Below are positions 41,364 through 51,901 of a DNA stretch of 64,000 bases, in pieces. The translations under genes and the position numbers were made by a program. The notes under the pieces are model-generated. The model saw nothing but the letters and a program-made list of their open reading frames with translations. It had not been told where the DNA came from and did no database searches. The stretch comes from Rhizobium sp. P32RR-XVIII (GTDB taxonomy: Bacteria > Pseudomonadota > Alphaproteobacteria > Rhizobiales > Rhizobiaceae): the NCBI RefSeq assembly GCF_012641395.1, contig NZ_JABAIH010000004.1, positions 248,001 through 312,000 on the forward strand, in the 5' to 3' direction. Positions within the stretch are counted from its first letter, which is position 1. Each line of letters starts with the position of its first letter.

Positions 41364-42116
41364 ATGATGACAGAGGCTGAGATCAATCCGTTCTCCTTCG
41401 AGCGCCGGCCTTTCGCATGGAACCATCATCGGCCGATTGCGCTTGCCATCCGGGCAGCGGCTTTGCTCGTCGAGGCTGTGTCCGCTGCCGTGACCATGTC
41501 AGTGGAGACGGAGCGATCGTCGCGGGATGCGAAAGCGGCGGCGCATATGCCGGCTGCATCGACCGAGACGATGCAGCGGTTCCGGAGAACCATCCTCCCG
41601 CATCTTGACGACGCCTATAATTTTGCCCGTTTTCTCAGCCGCGACGCCGATGCGGCGGGCGATATCGTTCAGGAAGCCTTCCTGCGCGCTTACCGCGGCT
41701 TCGAGGGGTATCGGGGCGGTGATCCGCGCGCCTGGACGTTCGCGATCGTAAGGAACTGCTATCGCGCCTGGTTGCTTGATGGCCGGCAGAAGGCACGTTT
41801 CGAAGTGCCAATGGCGGAGGATGCGCATGCCCACGAGGCCGATTCCGCGACATACCAGGTCCCATCGGACGACGACACGCCGGAGATGTCGATCATCCGC
41901 AGAAGCGAGGCGGAACGTGTGCGGCAGGTGATCGGCGCTCTTTCGGATCCCATGCGCGAGGTGCTGGTGCTGCGGGAGCTCGAAGGCCTTTCCTATCGGC
42001 AGATAGCGGAAATCATCGACGCGCCTATCGGCACTGTCATGTCCAGGCTTGCACGGGCACGCGACGAATTCGGCAATGCCTGGCTGGCCTTGGAAAAGGG
42101 CGAGGCGAAGCGATGA
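41364..42116 (+). CDS. ECF-type RNA polymerase sigma factor
   Basis: The protein has region 2 (YNFARFLSRDADAAGDIVQE) and region 4 (ALSDPMREVLVLRELEGLSY) of extracytoplasmic-function sigma factors. An unusually long N-terminal part before region 2 (about 70 residues) suggests the true start may be later; the ATG at 41364 has GGAG nine bases upstream, and another ATG lies at 41496. The gene ends in ATGA overlap with its anti-sigma gene. Likely targets are its own operon and the divergent hydrolase-TPR pair. Confidence 0.87.
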   Translation: MMTEAEINPFSFERRPFAWNHHRPIALAIRAAALLVEAVSAAVTMSVETERSSRDAKAAAHMPAASTETMQRFRRTILPHLDDAYNFARFLSRDADAAGDIVQEAFLRAYRGFEGYRGGDPRAWTFAIVRNCYRAWLLDGRQKARFEVPMAEDAHAHEADSATYQVPSDDDTPEMSIIRRSEAERVRQVIGALSDPMREVLVLRELEGLSYRQIAEIIDAPIGTVMSRLARARDEFGNAWLALEKGEAKR

Positions 42117-42931
42117 GCGGCGAGCAACAGAAGGGCTGCCCCGAATGGGGTGTCATGCTCAACGGCTTCGTCGATGGGGAGCTAGATGCCGTTCACGCCG
42201 CGCAGTTCGAGGCGCATCTCGCGGGTTGCGCGTCCTGCGGGGTGGAGCTGGAAAGGGTCGCGGCGATGCGGAGGGTCGTAGGCCAGCCCGGCGTCAAGTG
42301 GAGCATGCCCGAAGAGGTGCGCTCGCGGGTGCTCGGCGGCATATCACTGGAACATGCCGTGACGGGCAGCGGCTGGAACCCAGCCGCGGCAGATAGAGGC
42401 ATCTGGGCGCGCGCACTGCGCATTATCCGGCAATGGAGCCTCGTGCCGTCGCTGGCCGCACTGGCAGCGAGTGCTTTTCTGTTCATCAATGCACCGCATC
42501 GAGATGCTGCCGTCGAGGATCAGATTATCGCGAGCCATGTCCGCTCCCTGCTTGCCGATCATCTGGCGGACGTGCAGACCTCGGACCGGCATACAGTCAA
42601 GCCCTGGTTCAACGGCAAGATCGATTTTTCGCCGCCGGTCGTCGATCTGGCAGGGCAGGGCTTTCCCCTGATTGGAGGCAGGGTCGACTACGTCGACGGA
42701 AAGGTCGTCGCGGCGCTCATCTACCGGGCCCGCGGCCACGTGATCAATCTCTTCATATGGCCGGATGCGCCGGCGACGCAGGGCCGCGTCGCGCGCGACG
42801 GTTACAATATGAGCGAATGGTCGAGCGATGGTCTGGTCTTCTGGGCGATATCCGATATCAGTGCCGAAGACCTTGCCGTGTTCCGCGACAGCTTCAGGGC
42901 ACAGGCCAGCCCCGGGGAAGTGCTTCCCTAA
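42113..42931 (+). CDS. Anti-sigma factor, zinc-finger membrane type
   Basis: The 272-residue protein has an N-terminal zf-HC2-type motif (FEAHLAGCASC, near residues 33-43), one membrane segment (SLAALAASAFLFINA, about 118-132), and a C-terminal periplasmic domain (residues 135-272). This is the standard layout of a membrane anti-sigma factor that holds its sigma in the cytoplasm until an envelope signal arrives. It overlaps the sigma gene by four bases, which supports the pairing. Confidence 0.88.
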   Translation: MSGEQQKGCPEWGVMLNGFVDGELDAVHAAQFEAHLAGCASCGVELERVAAMRRVVGQPGVKWSMPEEVRSRVLGGISLEHAVTGSGWNPAAADRGIWARALRIIRQWSLVPSLAALAASAFLFINAPHRDAAVEDQIIASHVRSLLADHLADVQTSDRHTVKPWFNGKIDFSPPVVDLAGQGFPLIGGRVDYVDGKVVAALIYRARGHVINLFIWPDAPATQGRVARDGYNMSEWSSDGLVFWAISDISAEDLAVFRDSFRAQASPGEVLP

Positions 42932-42968
42932 TGCCGCTTATTGGCGGAAGATGTGCGCGTAACCGAGA

Positions 42969-43859
42969 TCAACCTCTATCAAGCCTGCTCTTTTCCATCC
43001 TGCGCCAGGCTCGCGGCGTTTCACCTGTATGCTTGAAGAAAAAGCGCGAGAAGTAAGCAGGGTCTGCAAAACCAAGCCGATAGCTGATCTCCTGCACGGA
43101 TCCGAGCGTAAAGACGAGTTCCCGTTTCGCTTCATCGATGAGTTTGCCGGCAATCAGCTCGCTTGCGGTGTTTCCTGTCACTGATCGCACGATGCGGTTG
43201 AGATGCGTCGGCGAGACGCCAAGTTCCCTGGCGTAGAAGGAGGCCGGCTTATGTGAACGGAAGTGCTGCAGGATCATGCCGTTCAAAAGCTCGATGCGGC
43301 GTTCGTTTTCGTCTGTTGAAAGGTGGTTGGGGTCTCCTTCGTGGGAGATTCTCGCCGTGAGCCGCAGAGCCATGGAAACATAGGAATCGAGCAGCTCGTG
43401 CCGGCCGCTGCGGCGGTCCTCATACTCTTTGCCGAGACGCTCGAGCGTCTGCATCACATAGGCGGCATCGGCACTTCCTGGATCGAGCGGCGTGAGGTGC
43501 GGTGCAGCGAGCCATTCGCCAAGACGGCTTCGATGACTGTGCAGATGGCTGAGCTGAGAGCTCACGATCGTGATCACCAGGCCGTCGATATCGCGCGAGA
43601 AGCGGAAACCGTGATTGAGCCTCGGAGGAACAGTCACGACGGCGGGCGGACGAATGGCGTGGCTGACTTCACCAAAAGTCGCATCGCCTGATCCAGCCTC
43701 GATGTACAATATCTGAAAGAAACTCTCATGGCGATGAAGCCGGATTTCCCAGTGGTGGAGACTGCTGCGAGAGGGAATCGTTTCGCAATGCAGCCAAAAA
43801 TACGGCTCCTTCCCGGTGTTTTCGCCGTAAAGCTCATAGGTCGGAACATGTCTCGCCAT
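42969..43859 (-). CDS. pobR: AraC family regulator, PobR-like
   Basis: The 296-residue protein has an N-terminal cupin sensor (RLHRHESFFQILYIEAGSG) and a C-terminal AraC double helix-turn-helix (ASFYARELGVSPTHLNRIVR and EISYRLGFADPAYFSRFF). It is divergent from pobA across a 117-base gap, the usual position of PobR, the activator that responds to 4-hydroxybenzoate. The function is inferred from family and place. Confidence 0.87.
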   Translation of the reverse strand: MARHVPTYELYGENTGKEPYFWLHCETIPSRSSLHHWEIRLHRHESFFQILYIEAGSGDATFGEVSHAIRPPAVVTVPPRLNHGFRFSRDIDGLVITIVSSQLSHLHSHRSRLGEWLAAPHLTPLDPGSADAAYVMQTLERLGKEYEDRRSGRHELLDSYVSMALRLTARISHEGDPNHLSTDENERRIELLNGMILQHFRSHKPASFYARELGVSPTHLNRIVRSVTGNTASELIAGKLIDEAKRELVFTLGSVQEISYRLGFADPAYFSRFFFKHTGETPRAWRRMEKSRLDRG

Positions 43860-43889
43860 TGGTCTCCTCCGCCACCAATGTTCGATTAG

Positions 43890-45149
<1,260 letters not shown>

Positions 45150-45369
45150 TGATGTCCCGCCTTCCGCCGATCGAGATCGTCTGCTGCCGACCGCGAGGAA
45201 ACGGGAGACCGTTTTCGCTCGGCCCGGCACTTCCGATGCACCTGAAATCATCACCGCAAAATTATGAATTCAGGGGCTTATTTCATTTTACATTACCGTT
45301 TTGAATGACAGACTGAAACCAAGCATGGCTGGCTCCACGCCAGCCGGTCAAATATCCAGGGGAGGAACC

Positions 45370-46542
45370 ATGAAGAAGCTTGTTCTAGCCGCCGTTGCGG
45401 CAATTGTCATGAGCAGCGCAGCCTACGCCGACACGATCAAGGTGGGGGTCATCGGACCGTTTTCGGGTCCGTTCGCACTACAAGGCAAGAATTTCAAAGC
45501 CGGCATCGACGCCTACATGGCGATGAACGGCAACAAGGTCGGCGATGACACCGTCGAGATCATCTATCGCGATGTGCCGCAGGCCGATCCGGCCCAGTCG
45601 AAAGCGCAGGCGCAGGATCTCATCGTCAAAGAGAAGGTGCAGTATCTCGCCGGCTTTTATTTTACGCCCGACGCCATGGCCGTCACTCCGATCCTGAAGC
45701 AGGGCAACGTGCCGATGGTGATCATGAACGCCGCCACCTCGGCGATCGTGACGAAGAGCCCGCTCGTCGTGCGCACCTCCTTCACCACTTGGCAGACCTC
45801 GACGCCGATCGCCAAGGTCGCGTTCGACAGTGGCGTGAAAAAGGTGATCTCGGTGGTCAGCGACTATGGCCCGGGCGTCGATGCCGAAAACGCCTTCAAG
45901 GCCGGCTTCGAAAAGGCTGGCGGGCAGGTGGTCGAGGCGATCCGCATGCCGCTCACCACCAACGACTTCAGCCCGATCATGCAGCGTATCAAGGATTCCG
46001 GCGCGCAGGGCGTCTTCGCCTTCCTGCCCTCCGGCCCGACGACGCTTGGCTTCGTCAAGGCCTATAACGAAAACGGCCTCAAGGACGCCGGCATCAAGTT
46101 CTTCGCCCCGGGCGACCTGACGCAGGAATCCGATCTGCCGGCGCTCGGCGATGCGGCGCTCGGCATCCAGACGACATTCCACTATGCCGTCTCGCACGAC
46201 TCGCCGGAAAACAAGGCTTTCGTCGAGGCCGCAGCCAAAGCAATCGGCAACAAGGCCGAGCTTTCCTTCCCGGCCGTCAGCGCCTATGACGGCATGTATG
46301 TCATCTATAAGATGATCGAAGCGACCGGCGGCAAGCAGGATGCGCAGAAGGCTGTCGATGCCGTGAAGGGGCTTTCCTGGACGAGCCCGCGCGGTCCGGT
46401 TTCGATCGATCCGGAAAGCCGCCACATCACGCAGAACATCTACCTGCGCGAGGTCGCCAAGGCCGCTGACGGGACCTACATCAACAAGGAAGTCCAGACC
46501 TTCGAAAAGCAGGGCGATCCGGGCCTTGCGGCCGCGAAGTAA
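45370..46542 (+). CDS. Branched-chain amino acid-type ABC transporter substrate-binding protein
   Basis: The 390-residue periplasmic protein has a signal peptide (LVLAAVAAIVMSSAAYA, cleavage near residue 21) and a type I binding fold typical of LivK/Peripla_BP_6 (GVIGPFSGPFALQGKNF). GGAGG precedes the ATG at 45370. It heads a five-gene importer operon. Lying just after pobA, the system may import an aromatic acid rather than leucine, as some relatives do, but that is inference. Confidence 0.9.
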   Translation: MKKLVLAAVAAIVMSSAAYADTIKVGVIGPFSGPFALQGKNFKAGIDAYMAMNGNKVGDDTVEIIYRDVPQADPAQSKAQAQDLIVKEKVQYLAGFYFTPDAMAVTPILKQGNVPMVIMNAATSAIVTKSPLVVRTSFTTWQTSTPIAKVAFDSGVKKVISVVSDYGPGVDAENAFKAGFEKAGGQVVEAIRMPLTTNDFSPIMQRIKDSGAQGVFAFLPSGPTTLGFVKAYNENGLKDAGIKFFAPGDLTQESDLPALGDAALGIQTTFHYAVSHDSPENKAFVEAAAKAIGNKAELSFPAVSAYDGMYVIYKMIEATGGKQDAQKAVDAVKGLSWTSPRGPVSIDPESRHITQNIYLREVAKAADGTYINKEVQTFEKQGDPGLAAAK

Positions 46543-46638
46543 TATCTGGCCCCTCGAAACTGCGACGGACCCGGCGGGATCCATCCCGCCGGAACCGCAT
46601 GGGCAGGCGAGGCCGCCGCATAACACCGGGATATTTCC

Positions 46639-47502
46639 ATGCAGACAGTCTTCAGCATAGCCGTCGACGCGCTTGCCTATGGCATGGTGCTGTTCGTCAT
46701 ATCCATCGGCCTCTCGGTTACCATGGGCCTGATGCGTGTCGTCAACCTTGCCCACGGCGCCTTTGCGATGATCGGCGGTTATGTCGCCTCCTATGTCGCC
46801 CGTGACCTTGGACTTGGCTATGCTGCAGCAGTGGTCGCCGCAGTTGCTGCGACCATCGTCATCGCCATCCCCATCGAACGCTTTCTGTACCGCCGGATCT
46901 ACGGTGCACCTGAGCTCACGCAGGTGTTGATGACGATCGGCATCACCTTTTGCATCATCGGCATTGCGAATTACCTCATGGGTCCGACGCTGAAGACAAT
47001 TCCGCTTGCGGCGGCCCTGCAAGGATCGGCCGATATCGGTTTCCGCACGATCCCCGTTCACCGCCTCTTTGCTATCGTCTGCGGGCTTGCCGTGGCGCTG
47101 GTGCTCTGGTTCATGATCGACCGGACGAGCTTCGGTGTGAAGCTGCGCGCTTCCGTCGACAATGCCCCCATGGCGGCTGCGCTCGGCGTGCGCACGGAAG
47201 TCATCTATGCCGTCAGTTTCGCCGTCGCTGTCGGCCTTGCTGCCTTCGGTGGCGTCGTCGGCGCCGAGTTGCTGCCGATCGAGCCCTACTACGCCCTTCG
47301 ATACATGGTGACGTTCCTTGTCGTGGTCTCGGTCGGCGGGGCCGGATCCATCCCCGGTGCCCTGATTGCCTGCCTGCTTCTCGGCGCGATCGATACGACC
47401 GGGCGCTATCTCATGCCGGAGTTCGGCGAGTTCTTCTTCTATCTTGCCGTGATCGGGATCATCTGCATCTTCCCGCGCGGCCTCGGCGGACGGGTGCACT
47501 GA
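46639..47502 (+). CDS. Liv-type ABC transporter permease (LivH-like)
   Basis: The 287-residue inner-membrane protein has about eight hydrophobic segments and the LivH-family stretches SVTMGLMRVVNLAHGAF and YMVTFLVVVSVGGAGSIPGA. It forms one half of the channel. It lies 96 bases after the binding-protein gene, and the second permease starts one base after its stop. Confidence 0.9.
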   Translation: MQTVFSIAVDALAYGMVLFVISIGLSVTMGLMRVVNLAHGAFAMIGGYVASYVARDLGLGYAAAVVAAVAATIVIAIPIERFLYRRIYGAPELTQVLMTIGITFCIIGIANYLMGPTLKTIPLAAALQGSADIGFRTIPVHRLFAIVCGLAVALVLWFMIDRTSFGVKLRASVDNAPMAAALGVRTEVIYAVSFAVAVGLAAFGGVVGAELLPIEPYYALRYMVTFLVVVSVGGAGSIPGALIACLLLGAIDTTGRYLMPEFGEFFFYLAVIGIICIFPRGLGGRVH

Positions 47503-47503
47503 C

Positions 47504-48508
47504 ATGACGCTTGCCATGAACGACAAGGCTGTCCTCATTCAGCGCCGCCGTCGGGCGCTCAGCCGCGATCTTGCCGGCATTGCCGCTATCGTCGTCGCAG
47601 CAGCAATCGGCTATGTCCTCTTTCCCGACAATCTGGCGCTTCTCACCCGGATCATCGCGATGGCCCTCCTGGTGCTGTCCCTCGACCTCGTGACCGGCTA
47701 TTGCGGTATCGCCACCCTTGGCCATGCCGCCCTGTTCGGTTCCGGCGCTTATGCCGCAGGCATTCTCTCGGCGCATTATGGGATCAACGATCCGCTGGCG
47801 ATGACGCTTGCCGGTCTGGCCGGCGGTGCGGCCGCTGGCCTTCTCTGCGGCGCCATCATCCTTCGCGCGCATGGGCTGCCGCAGCTCGTTCTGTCGATCT
47901 CGCTGATCTACCTTTTCCATGAATTCGCCAACAAGGCTTCCTCGTGGACGGGCGGCAGCGACGGGCTTTCCGGCATCTCGCCCGATCCCGTCTTCGGCAC
48001 CTTCGAATTCGATCTCTACGGCCACACCGCCTATTTCTTCGGTGTTGCCCTGCTTCTGATCGCCTTCGTGCTGCTGCGCATTCTCGTGCGCTCGCCCTTC
48101 GGCATGCTCTGCCGCGGGATCCGGGAGGATTCCTTGCGCATCCGTGCCATGGGAGCGTCGCCGACGGCGGCTCTCCTCAGGATGTATGTCATCGCGGGCG
48201 TGGTTGCGGGTGCCGGCGGTGCGCTGAACGCGATCTCGACGCAGGTCGTCGGCCTGGACAGCCTCTCCTTCACCCAGTCGGCCGAGGCGCTGGTCATGCT
48301 GGTGCTCGGCGGCACCGGCTCGCTCTTCGGAGCGCTGTCGGGAACGATCATCTTCATGCTCTTCGAGGATTACGTCTCCGCCGCCAATCCCTTTCACTGG
48401 CTGACGATGTTGGGGGCACTGCTGATTGCCGTCGTGCTCTTCGCCCCGAAGGGGATCTACGGAACGGCCGCCGTCTATATCGCCCGCCGCAAGGAGGCGC
48501 GCCCATGA
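47504..48508 (+). CDS. Liv-type ABC transporter permease (LivM-like)
   Basis: The 334-residue protein has about nine hydrophobic segments and the LivM motif LDLVTGYCGIATLGHAALFG with the EAA-like loop near residue 210. An alternative start lies four codons in. Its stop overlaps the ATG of the first ATPase gene (ATGA), so the importer genes are translated in a coupled way. Confidence 0.9.
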   Translation: MTLAMNDKAVLIQRRRRALSRDLAGIAAIVVAAAIGYVLFPDNLALLTRIIAMALLVLSLDLVTGYCGIATLGHAALFGSGAYAAGILSAHYGINDPLAMTLAGLAGGAAAGLLCGAIILRAHGLPQLVLSISLIYLFHEFANKASSWTGGSDGLSGISPDPVFGTFEFDLYGHTAYFFGVALLLIAFVLLRILVRSPFGMLCRGIREDSLRIRAMGASPTAALLRMYVIAGVVAGAGGALNAISTQVVGLDSLSFTQSAEALVMLVLGGTGSLFGALSGTIIFMLFEDYVSAANPFHWLTMLGALLIAVVLFAPKGIYGTAAVYIARRKEARP

Positions 48509-49269
48509 CCCCGGTTTTCGAAGTTTCCAACCTCAGGAAGGCTTTTGGCGGCCTTGCCGTCACCAACGACGTCTCTCTCGCGATGGCGCCCGGCGACCGC
48601 ATCGCGCTGATCGGCCCGAACGGCGCCGGCAAGACCACCTTCGTCAACCTCGTCACCGGCAACCTGCCGCCGGATTCGGGCGAAGTCCGGCTTGGCGGCG
48701 AAACGGTCACGAAGGTCAACGCGATCGGCCGCGTCAGGCGGGGGCTTGTCCGCTCCTTTCAGGTGACCCGCCTTTTCCAGGATATGACACCGGCGGAGCA
48801 CGTGGCGCTTGCCGTTCTTCGCAGGGAAGGGCGCACTGGCCGGCTCTTCGGCAATTTTCTCGCGATGCCCGACGTGATGGCCGAGGTCGATGAGCTTCTC
48901 GACAAACTCGGCTTGGCGGCCCTGATGCACAGCAAGGTCGGCGAGATCGCCTACGGCCAGCAAAGGCTGCTGGAAATCGCCGTGGCGCTCGCCTTGAAGC
49001 CGAAGGTGCTTCTGCTCGACGAGCCCGCGGCCGGCGTGCCGCAAAGCGATACCGGCCGCATCGAGCAGGCGCTTGCCGACCTGCCCGCCGATCTTGCCGT
49101 GCTGATGATCGAGCACGACATGGACCTCGTCTTCCGTTTCGCAAAGCGCGTCATCGTTCTTGCGGCCGGCACCATCATCTTCGACGGATTGCCCGCCGAC
49201 GTCACCAAGGATGCTCGCGTGCGCGAGGCCTATCTCGGGAGCTATGCCCATGCCAGCCCTGCCGCTTGA
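48505..49269 (+). CDS. Liv-type ABC transporter ATP-binding protein (LivG-like)
   Basis: The 254-residue ATPase has Walker A GPNGAGKTTF, a LivG-type Q-loop (GLVRSFQVTRLFQDM), Walker B VLLLDEPAAG and the H-loop MIEHDMD. The usual LSGG signature appears as YGQQRLLEIA, a common LivG variant. The ATG at 48505 overlaps the LivM-like stop. Its end overlaps the start of the second ATPase gene. Confidence 0.9.
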   Translation: MTPVFEVSNLRKAFGGLAVTNDVSLAMAPGDRIALIGPNGAGKTTFVNLVTGNLPPDSGEVRLGGETVTKVNAIGRVRRGLVRSFQVTRLFQDMTPAEHVALAVLRREGRTGRLFGNFLAMPDVMAEVDELLDKLGLAALMHSKVGEIAYGQQRLLEIAVALALKPKVLLLDEPAAGVPQSDTGRIEQALADLPADLAVLMIEHDMDLVFRFAKRVIVLAAGTIIFDGLPADVTKDARVREAYLGSYAHASPAA

Positions 49270-49966
49270 GGTCGAAAATCTCTCTGCCGGCTATGGCCCG
49301 ACAAAGGTGCTCGAAGGCGTTTCCTTCTCTGTGCCCGCCGGCCAGCGCCTTGCCGTCCTCGGCCGCAACGGCATGGGCAAGACGACGCTGCTTGCGACGC
49401 TTGCCGGCCAGACGAAGCGCTATGACGGCCGCATCCGGCTTGGCGACGCGGATCTGACCACGGCCCCGAGCGCCACCCGTGCCCATCATGGGCTCGGCTA
49501 TGTGCCGCAGGCGCGCTGCATATTTCCCACCCTGACGGTCGAAGAGAACCTGTTCGTCGGCCTCAAGGGCCGGCCGAAAGGCGCGCTCGAAGAAGCCTAC
49601 GTCATGTTTCCGCGCCTGAAGGAGCGCCGCCGCAACCTCGGCAGCCAGCTTTCAGGCGGCGAGCAGCAAATGCTCTCCACCGCCCGCACGATCCTCGGCC
49701 GTCCATCCGTGCTCTTGCTCGACGAACCGCTCGAGGGCTTGGCTCCCGTCATCTGCGAGGAACTGATGGCGGCCTTCGCGGAACTCGCCAAGGCAGGCGA
49801 CATGACAATCCTGCTCGTTGAGCAGCGCATCCAGAGCGCGCTCGACTTCGCCGATCACGTCATCATCCTCGAGCGCGGCCGGCTTGCCTGGGTGGGTACG
49901 CCATCGGAGCTGGCAAAGGATCACGATACGGTTGAACGCCTGCTCGGAGTTGGCGGACTGGAATAA
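49250..49966 (+). CDS. Liv-type ABC transporter ATP-binding protein (LivF-like)
   Basis: The 238-residue ATPase carries Walker A GRNGMGKTTL, the Q-loop GLGYVPQARCIFPTLTVEENL in part, signature LSGGEQQML, Walker B VLLLDEPLEG and VEQR. The GRNGMGKTT variant is diagnostic of LivF. The start is the ATG at 49250; an ATG at 49244 is too close to the ribosome site. With the LivG-like protein it forms the heterodimeric motor. Confidence 0.9.
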   Translation: MPALPLEVENLSAGYGPTKVLEGVSFSVPAGQRLAVLGRNGMGKTTLLATLAGQTKRYDGRIRLGDADLTTAPSATRAHHGLGYVPQARCIFPTLTVEENLFVGLKGRPKGALEEAYVMFPRLKERRRNLGSQLSGGEQQMLSTARTILGRPSVLLLDEPLEGLAPVICEELMAAFAELAKAGDMTILLVEQRIQSALDFADHVIILERGRLAWVGTPSELAKDHDTVERLLGVGGLE

Positions 49967-50103
49967 GGCGCCAGCAAAGTGCGCGACAAGGCTGCAAGTG
50001 CGCTGAGAATTAGCAGCCGTCTTCGATGCTCATATGTCGATACTGATGGCGGTGACTTTGCGGGGGCTCCCTAATCCTTTAGTCGGGAGTGGTAGCCCCC
50101 CGC

Positions 50104-51888
50104 CTACGACGACAGCCCTTCATGTTCGTAGAGCTGGTCCATGCTCAATGTCGCGACCTCGGCAAAGGGGATCTGATTCCTAACCCGGCCACCATCGAGT
50201 ATGACGACTTCGTCGCAAAATGAAATGGTGCTGCGGTGATGGCTGATGACGATTGTCGTGCGACGACCGGCTCTCGATTTCAAGGTCTCAACGATTGCGG
50301 CTTCGGACAATCCGTCCATGGCGTTCGTGGCCTCGTCCAGAATCAGAATTTCCGGATCACGCACCAAGGCCCTTGCTAGCGCGACCCGCTGCCGTTGCCC
50401 CGCCGAAAGACTGGCTCCCCTGTAGCCGACGAGAGTCTCATATCCGTCAGGCAGCTTCTCGATGAACTCGTGCGCCTCAGCGAGCTTCGATGCGCTCTCC
50501 GCCTCGGCGAGCGATGCATTGTGACCATAGGTAATGTTTTCCAGGATCGTACCCTCAACCAGCTCGAGGTCCTGGCTGGCGAGCGCAATTCGTCTTCGCC
50601 ATAGGACAGGATCGATTTTATTGAGTGAGACGCCGTCGATCATAATGTTTCCCTCATCGGGTTCCACAAATCGGCACAGAAGATTGACGATCGTGGTTTT
50701 TCCAGCGCCGGATCGTCCGACAATTGCCGTTGACCGGCCTTGGCGGACTTCGAAGGTCGCGCCGCGCAGCACCACAGGTCGCGAGCCGGAGCCTGGATAT
50801 TTCAAACTCACGCGGTCGAATTTGATCTGTTTGGGGAGTGCGGGAACCACGCGGTTTCCTGATGGCGGCGCCGGTTTGTCAGACGAATCCAAGAGCCACC
50901 TGACCTCTTCCAGCGAACCGCTCCAGCTTTGCACCTGGCTCCATGCCATTTGCAGCGAACGTACATGCGGTTGCAGCCGATAAAGCAGGACCACGAAAGC
51001 CACGATAATCGGAAAACTTACGCCCCAAACCCAGGCACTCACGACGACGGTTAGAAAAAGAGCCGAATGCAGCACTTCGGTTAGCGGAGGCAGTACTGCC
51101 TGGCGGGATTGTAGAACGAACCCTGCTTTGCGCACGGCATCCGAAGCGGAATCAAAGAATGCTTTCTCGCGCTGTTCCTGTCCGAATGCACGGATTAATC
51201 GCCCGGCGTGCACGAGATGGAGCATCCGGGCGGCAAGTTCGCTGTTGAACGAAGTGACATTGCGGCTCAGGGCTTTCAGAGTGGCTGACAGGGCTGCGTG
51301 AATAGCCTGAATGAGAACAAGCCCAAGTGCGACGCCCAATGTCATCTGCCACGAAAGAAGCAAGAGGAAGGCGAGCAAAATGACGGCTGCCGATGCGTAG
51401 ACGATCGACGCGAGGACAGATTGTATTGCATCCGAAGCCCGCCAGGATTCGGTGGAGATGATGTTCAGCAGCCGCCCAGGGCTTTGCTGGAGGAAAAACG
51501 GGTATCCAATCGTCAAAAGCTGGCCGGCAAGAGAGCTTCGGATTGCATGGCCAGCTTTCCCATAGATGAAATTGGTGAGCACGGCGTTGGCGAACGCTAG
51601 GACATTCTTCAGGATGATCAATCCCAGGATGGCGCCTGCGATCACAATCAGCCTTGTCCGGTCATCCAAGCCGGCACCCACTTGCTGGAAGGCCGCTGAG
51701 AGGCCGGCCAGTCCCGAGGGATCCTTATCGCCGGCGATAATACCCAGCATCGGAATGATGAGACCAATGCCTGTGCCTTCAAGGACGGCGCTGCTTAGCC
51801 CTAAAACAACGACAACCGCAACCAGGCTCAGCCGCGCGCCCAGCGCCTGACGCAAAAGCCGAAGACTTGACGTAACGAATTCTAGCAT
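50104..51888 (-). CDS. ABC exporter, fused permease and ATPase
   Basis: The 594-residue half-transporter has an N-terminal six-segment membrane domain and a C-terminal ATPase with Walker A GRSGAGKTT, signature LSAGQRQRVALARAL, Walker B ILILDEA and a His-switch (ISHHRST). The signature has LSAG instead of LSGG. Lying beside a glycosyltransferase and an acyltransferase, it probably exports a surface glycan or lipid-linked sugar. It starts 13 bases after the glycosyltransferase gene on the same strand. Confidence 0.88.
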   Translation of the reverse strand: MLEFVTSSLRLLRQALGARLSLVAVVVVLGLSSAVLEGTGIGLIIPMLGIIAGDKDPSGLAGLSAAFQQVGAGLDDRTRLIVIAGAILGLIILKNVLAFANAVLTNFIYGKAGHAIRSSLAGQLLTIGYPFFLQQSPGRLLNIISTESWRASDAIQSVLASIVYASAAVILLAFLLLLSWQMTLGVALGLVLIQAIHAALSATLKALSRNVTSFNSELAARMLHLVHAGRLIRAFGQEQREKAFFDSASDAVRKAGFVLQSRQAVLPPLTEVLHSALFLTVVVSAWVWGVSFPIIVAFVVLLYRLQPHVRSLQMAWSQVQSWSGSLEEVRWLLDSSDKPAPPSGNRVVPALPKQIKFDRVSLKYPGSGSRPVVLRGATFEVRQGRSTAIVGRSGAGKTTIVNLLCRFVEPDEGNIMIDGVSLNKIDPVLWRRRIALASQDLELVEGTILENITYGHNASLAEAESASKLAEAHEFIEKLPDGYETLVGYRGASLSAGQRQRVALARALVRDPEILILDEATNAMDGLSEAAIVETLKSRAGRRTTIVISHHRSTISFCDEVVILDGGRVRNQIPFAEVATLSMDQLYEHEGLSS

Positions 51889-51901
51889 GGCGGTTGTGAC
51901 C

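Noticed and set aside
45478-47538. Minus-strand frame of 686 residues opposite the Liv-type genes
   Set aside because: Rich in His, Asp and Arg without fold-like pattern; the sense genes are clear.
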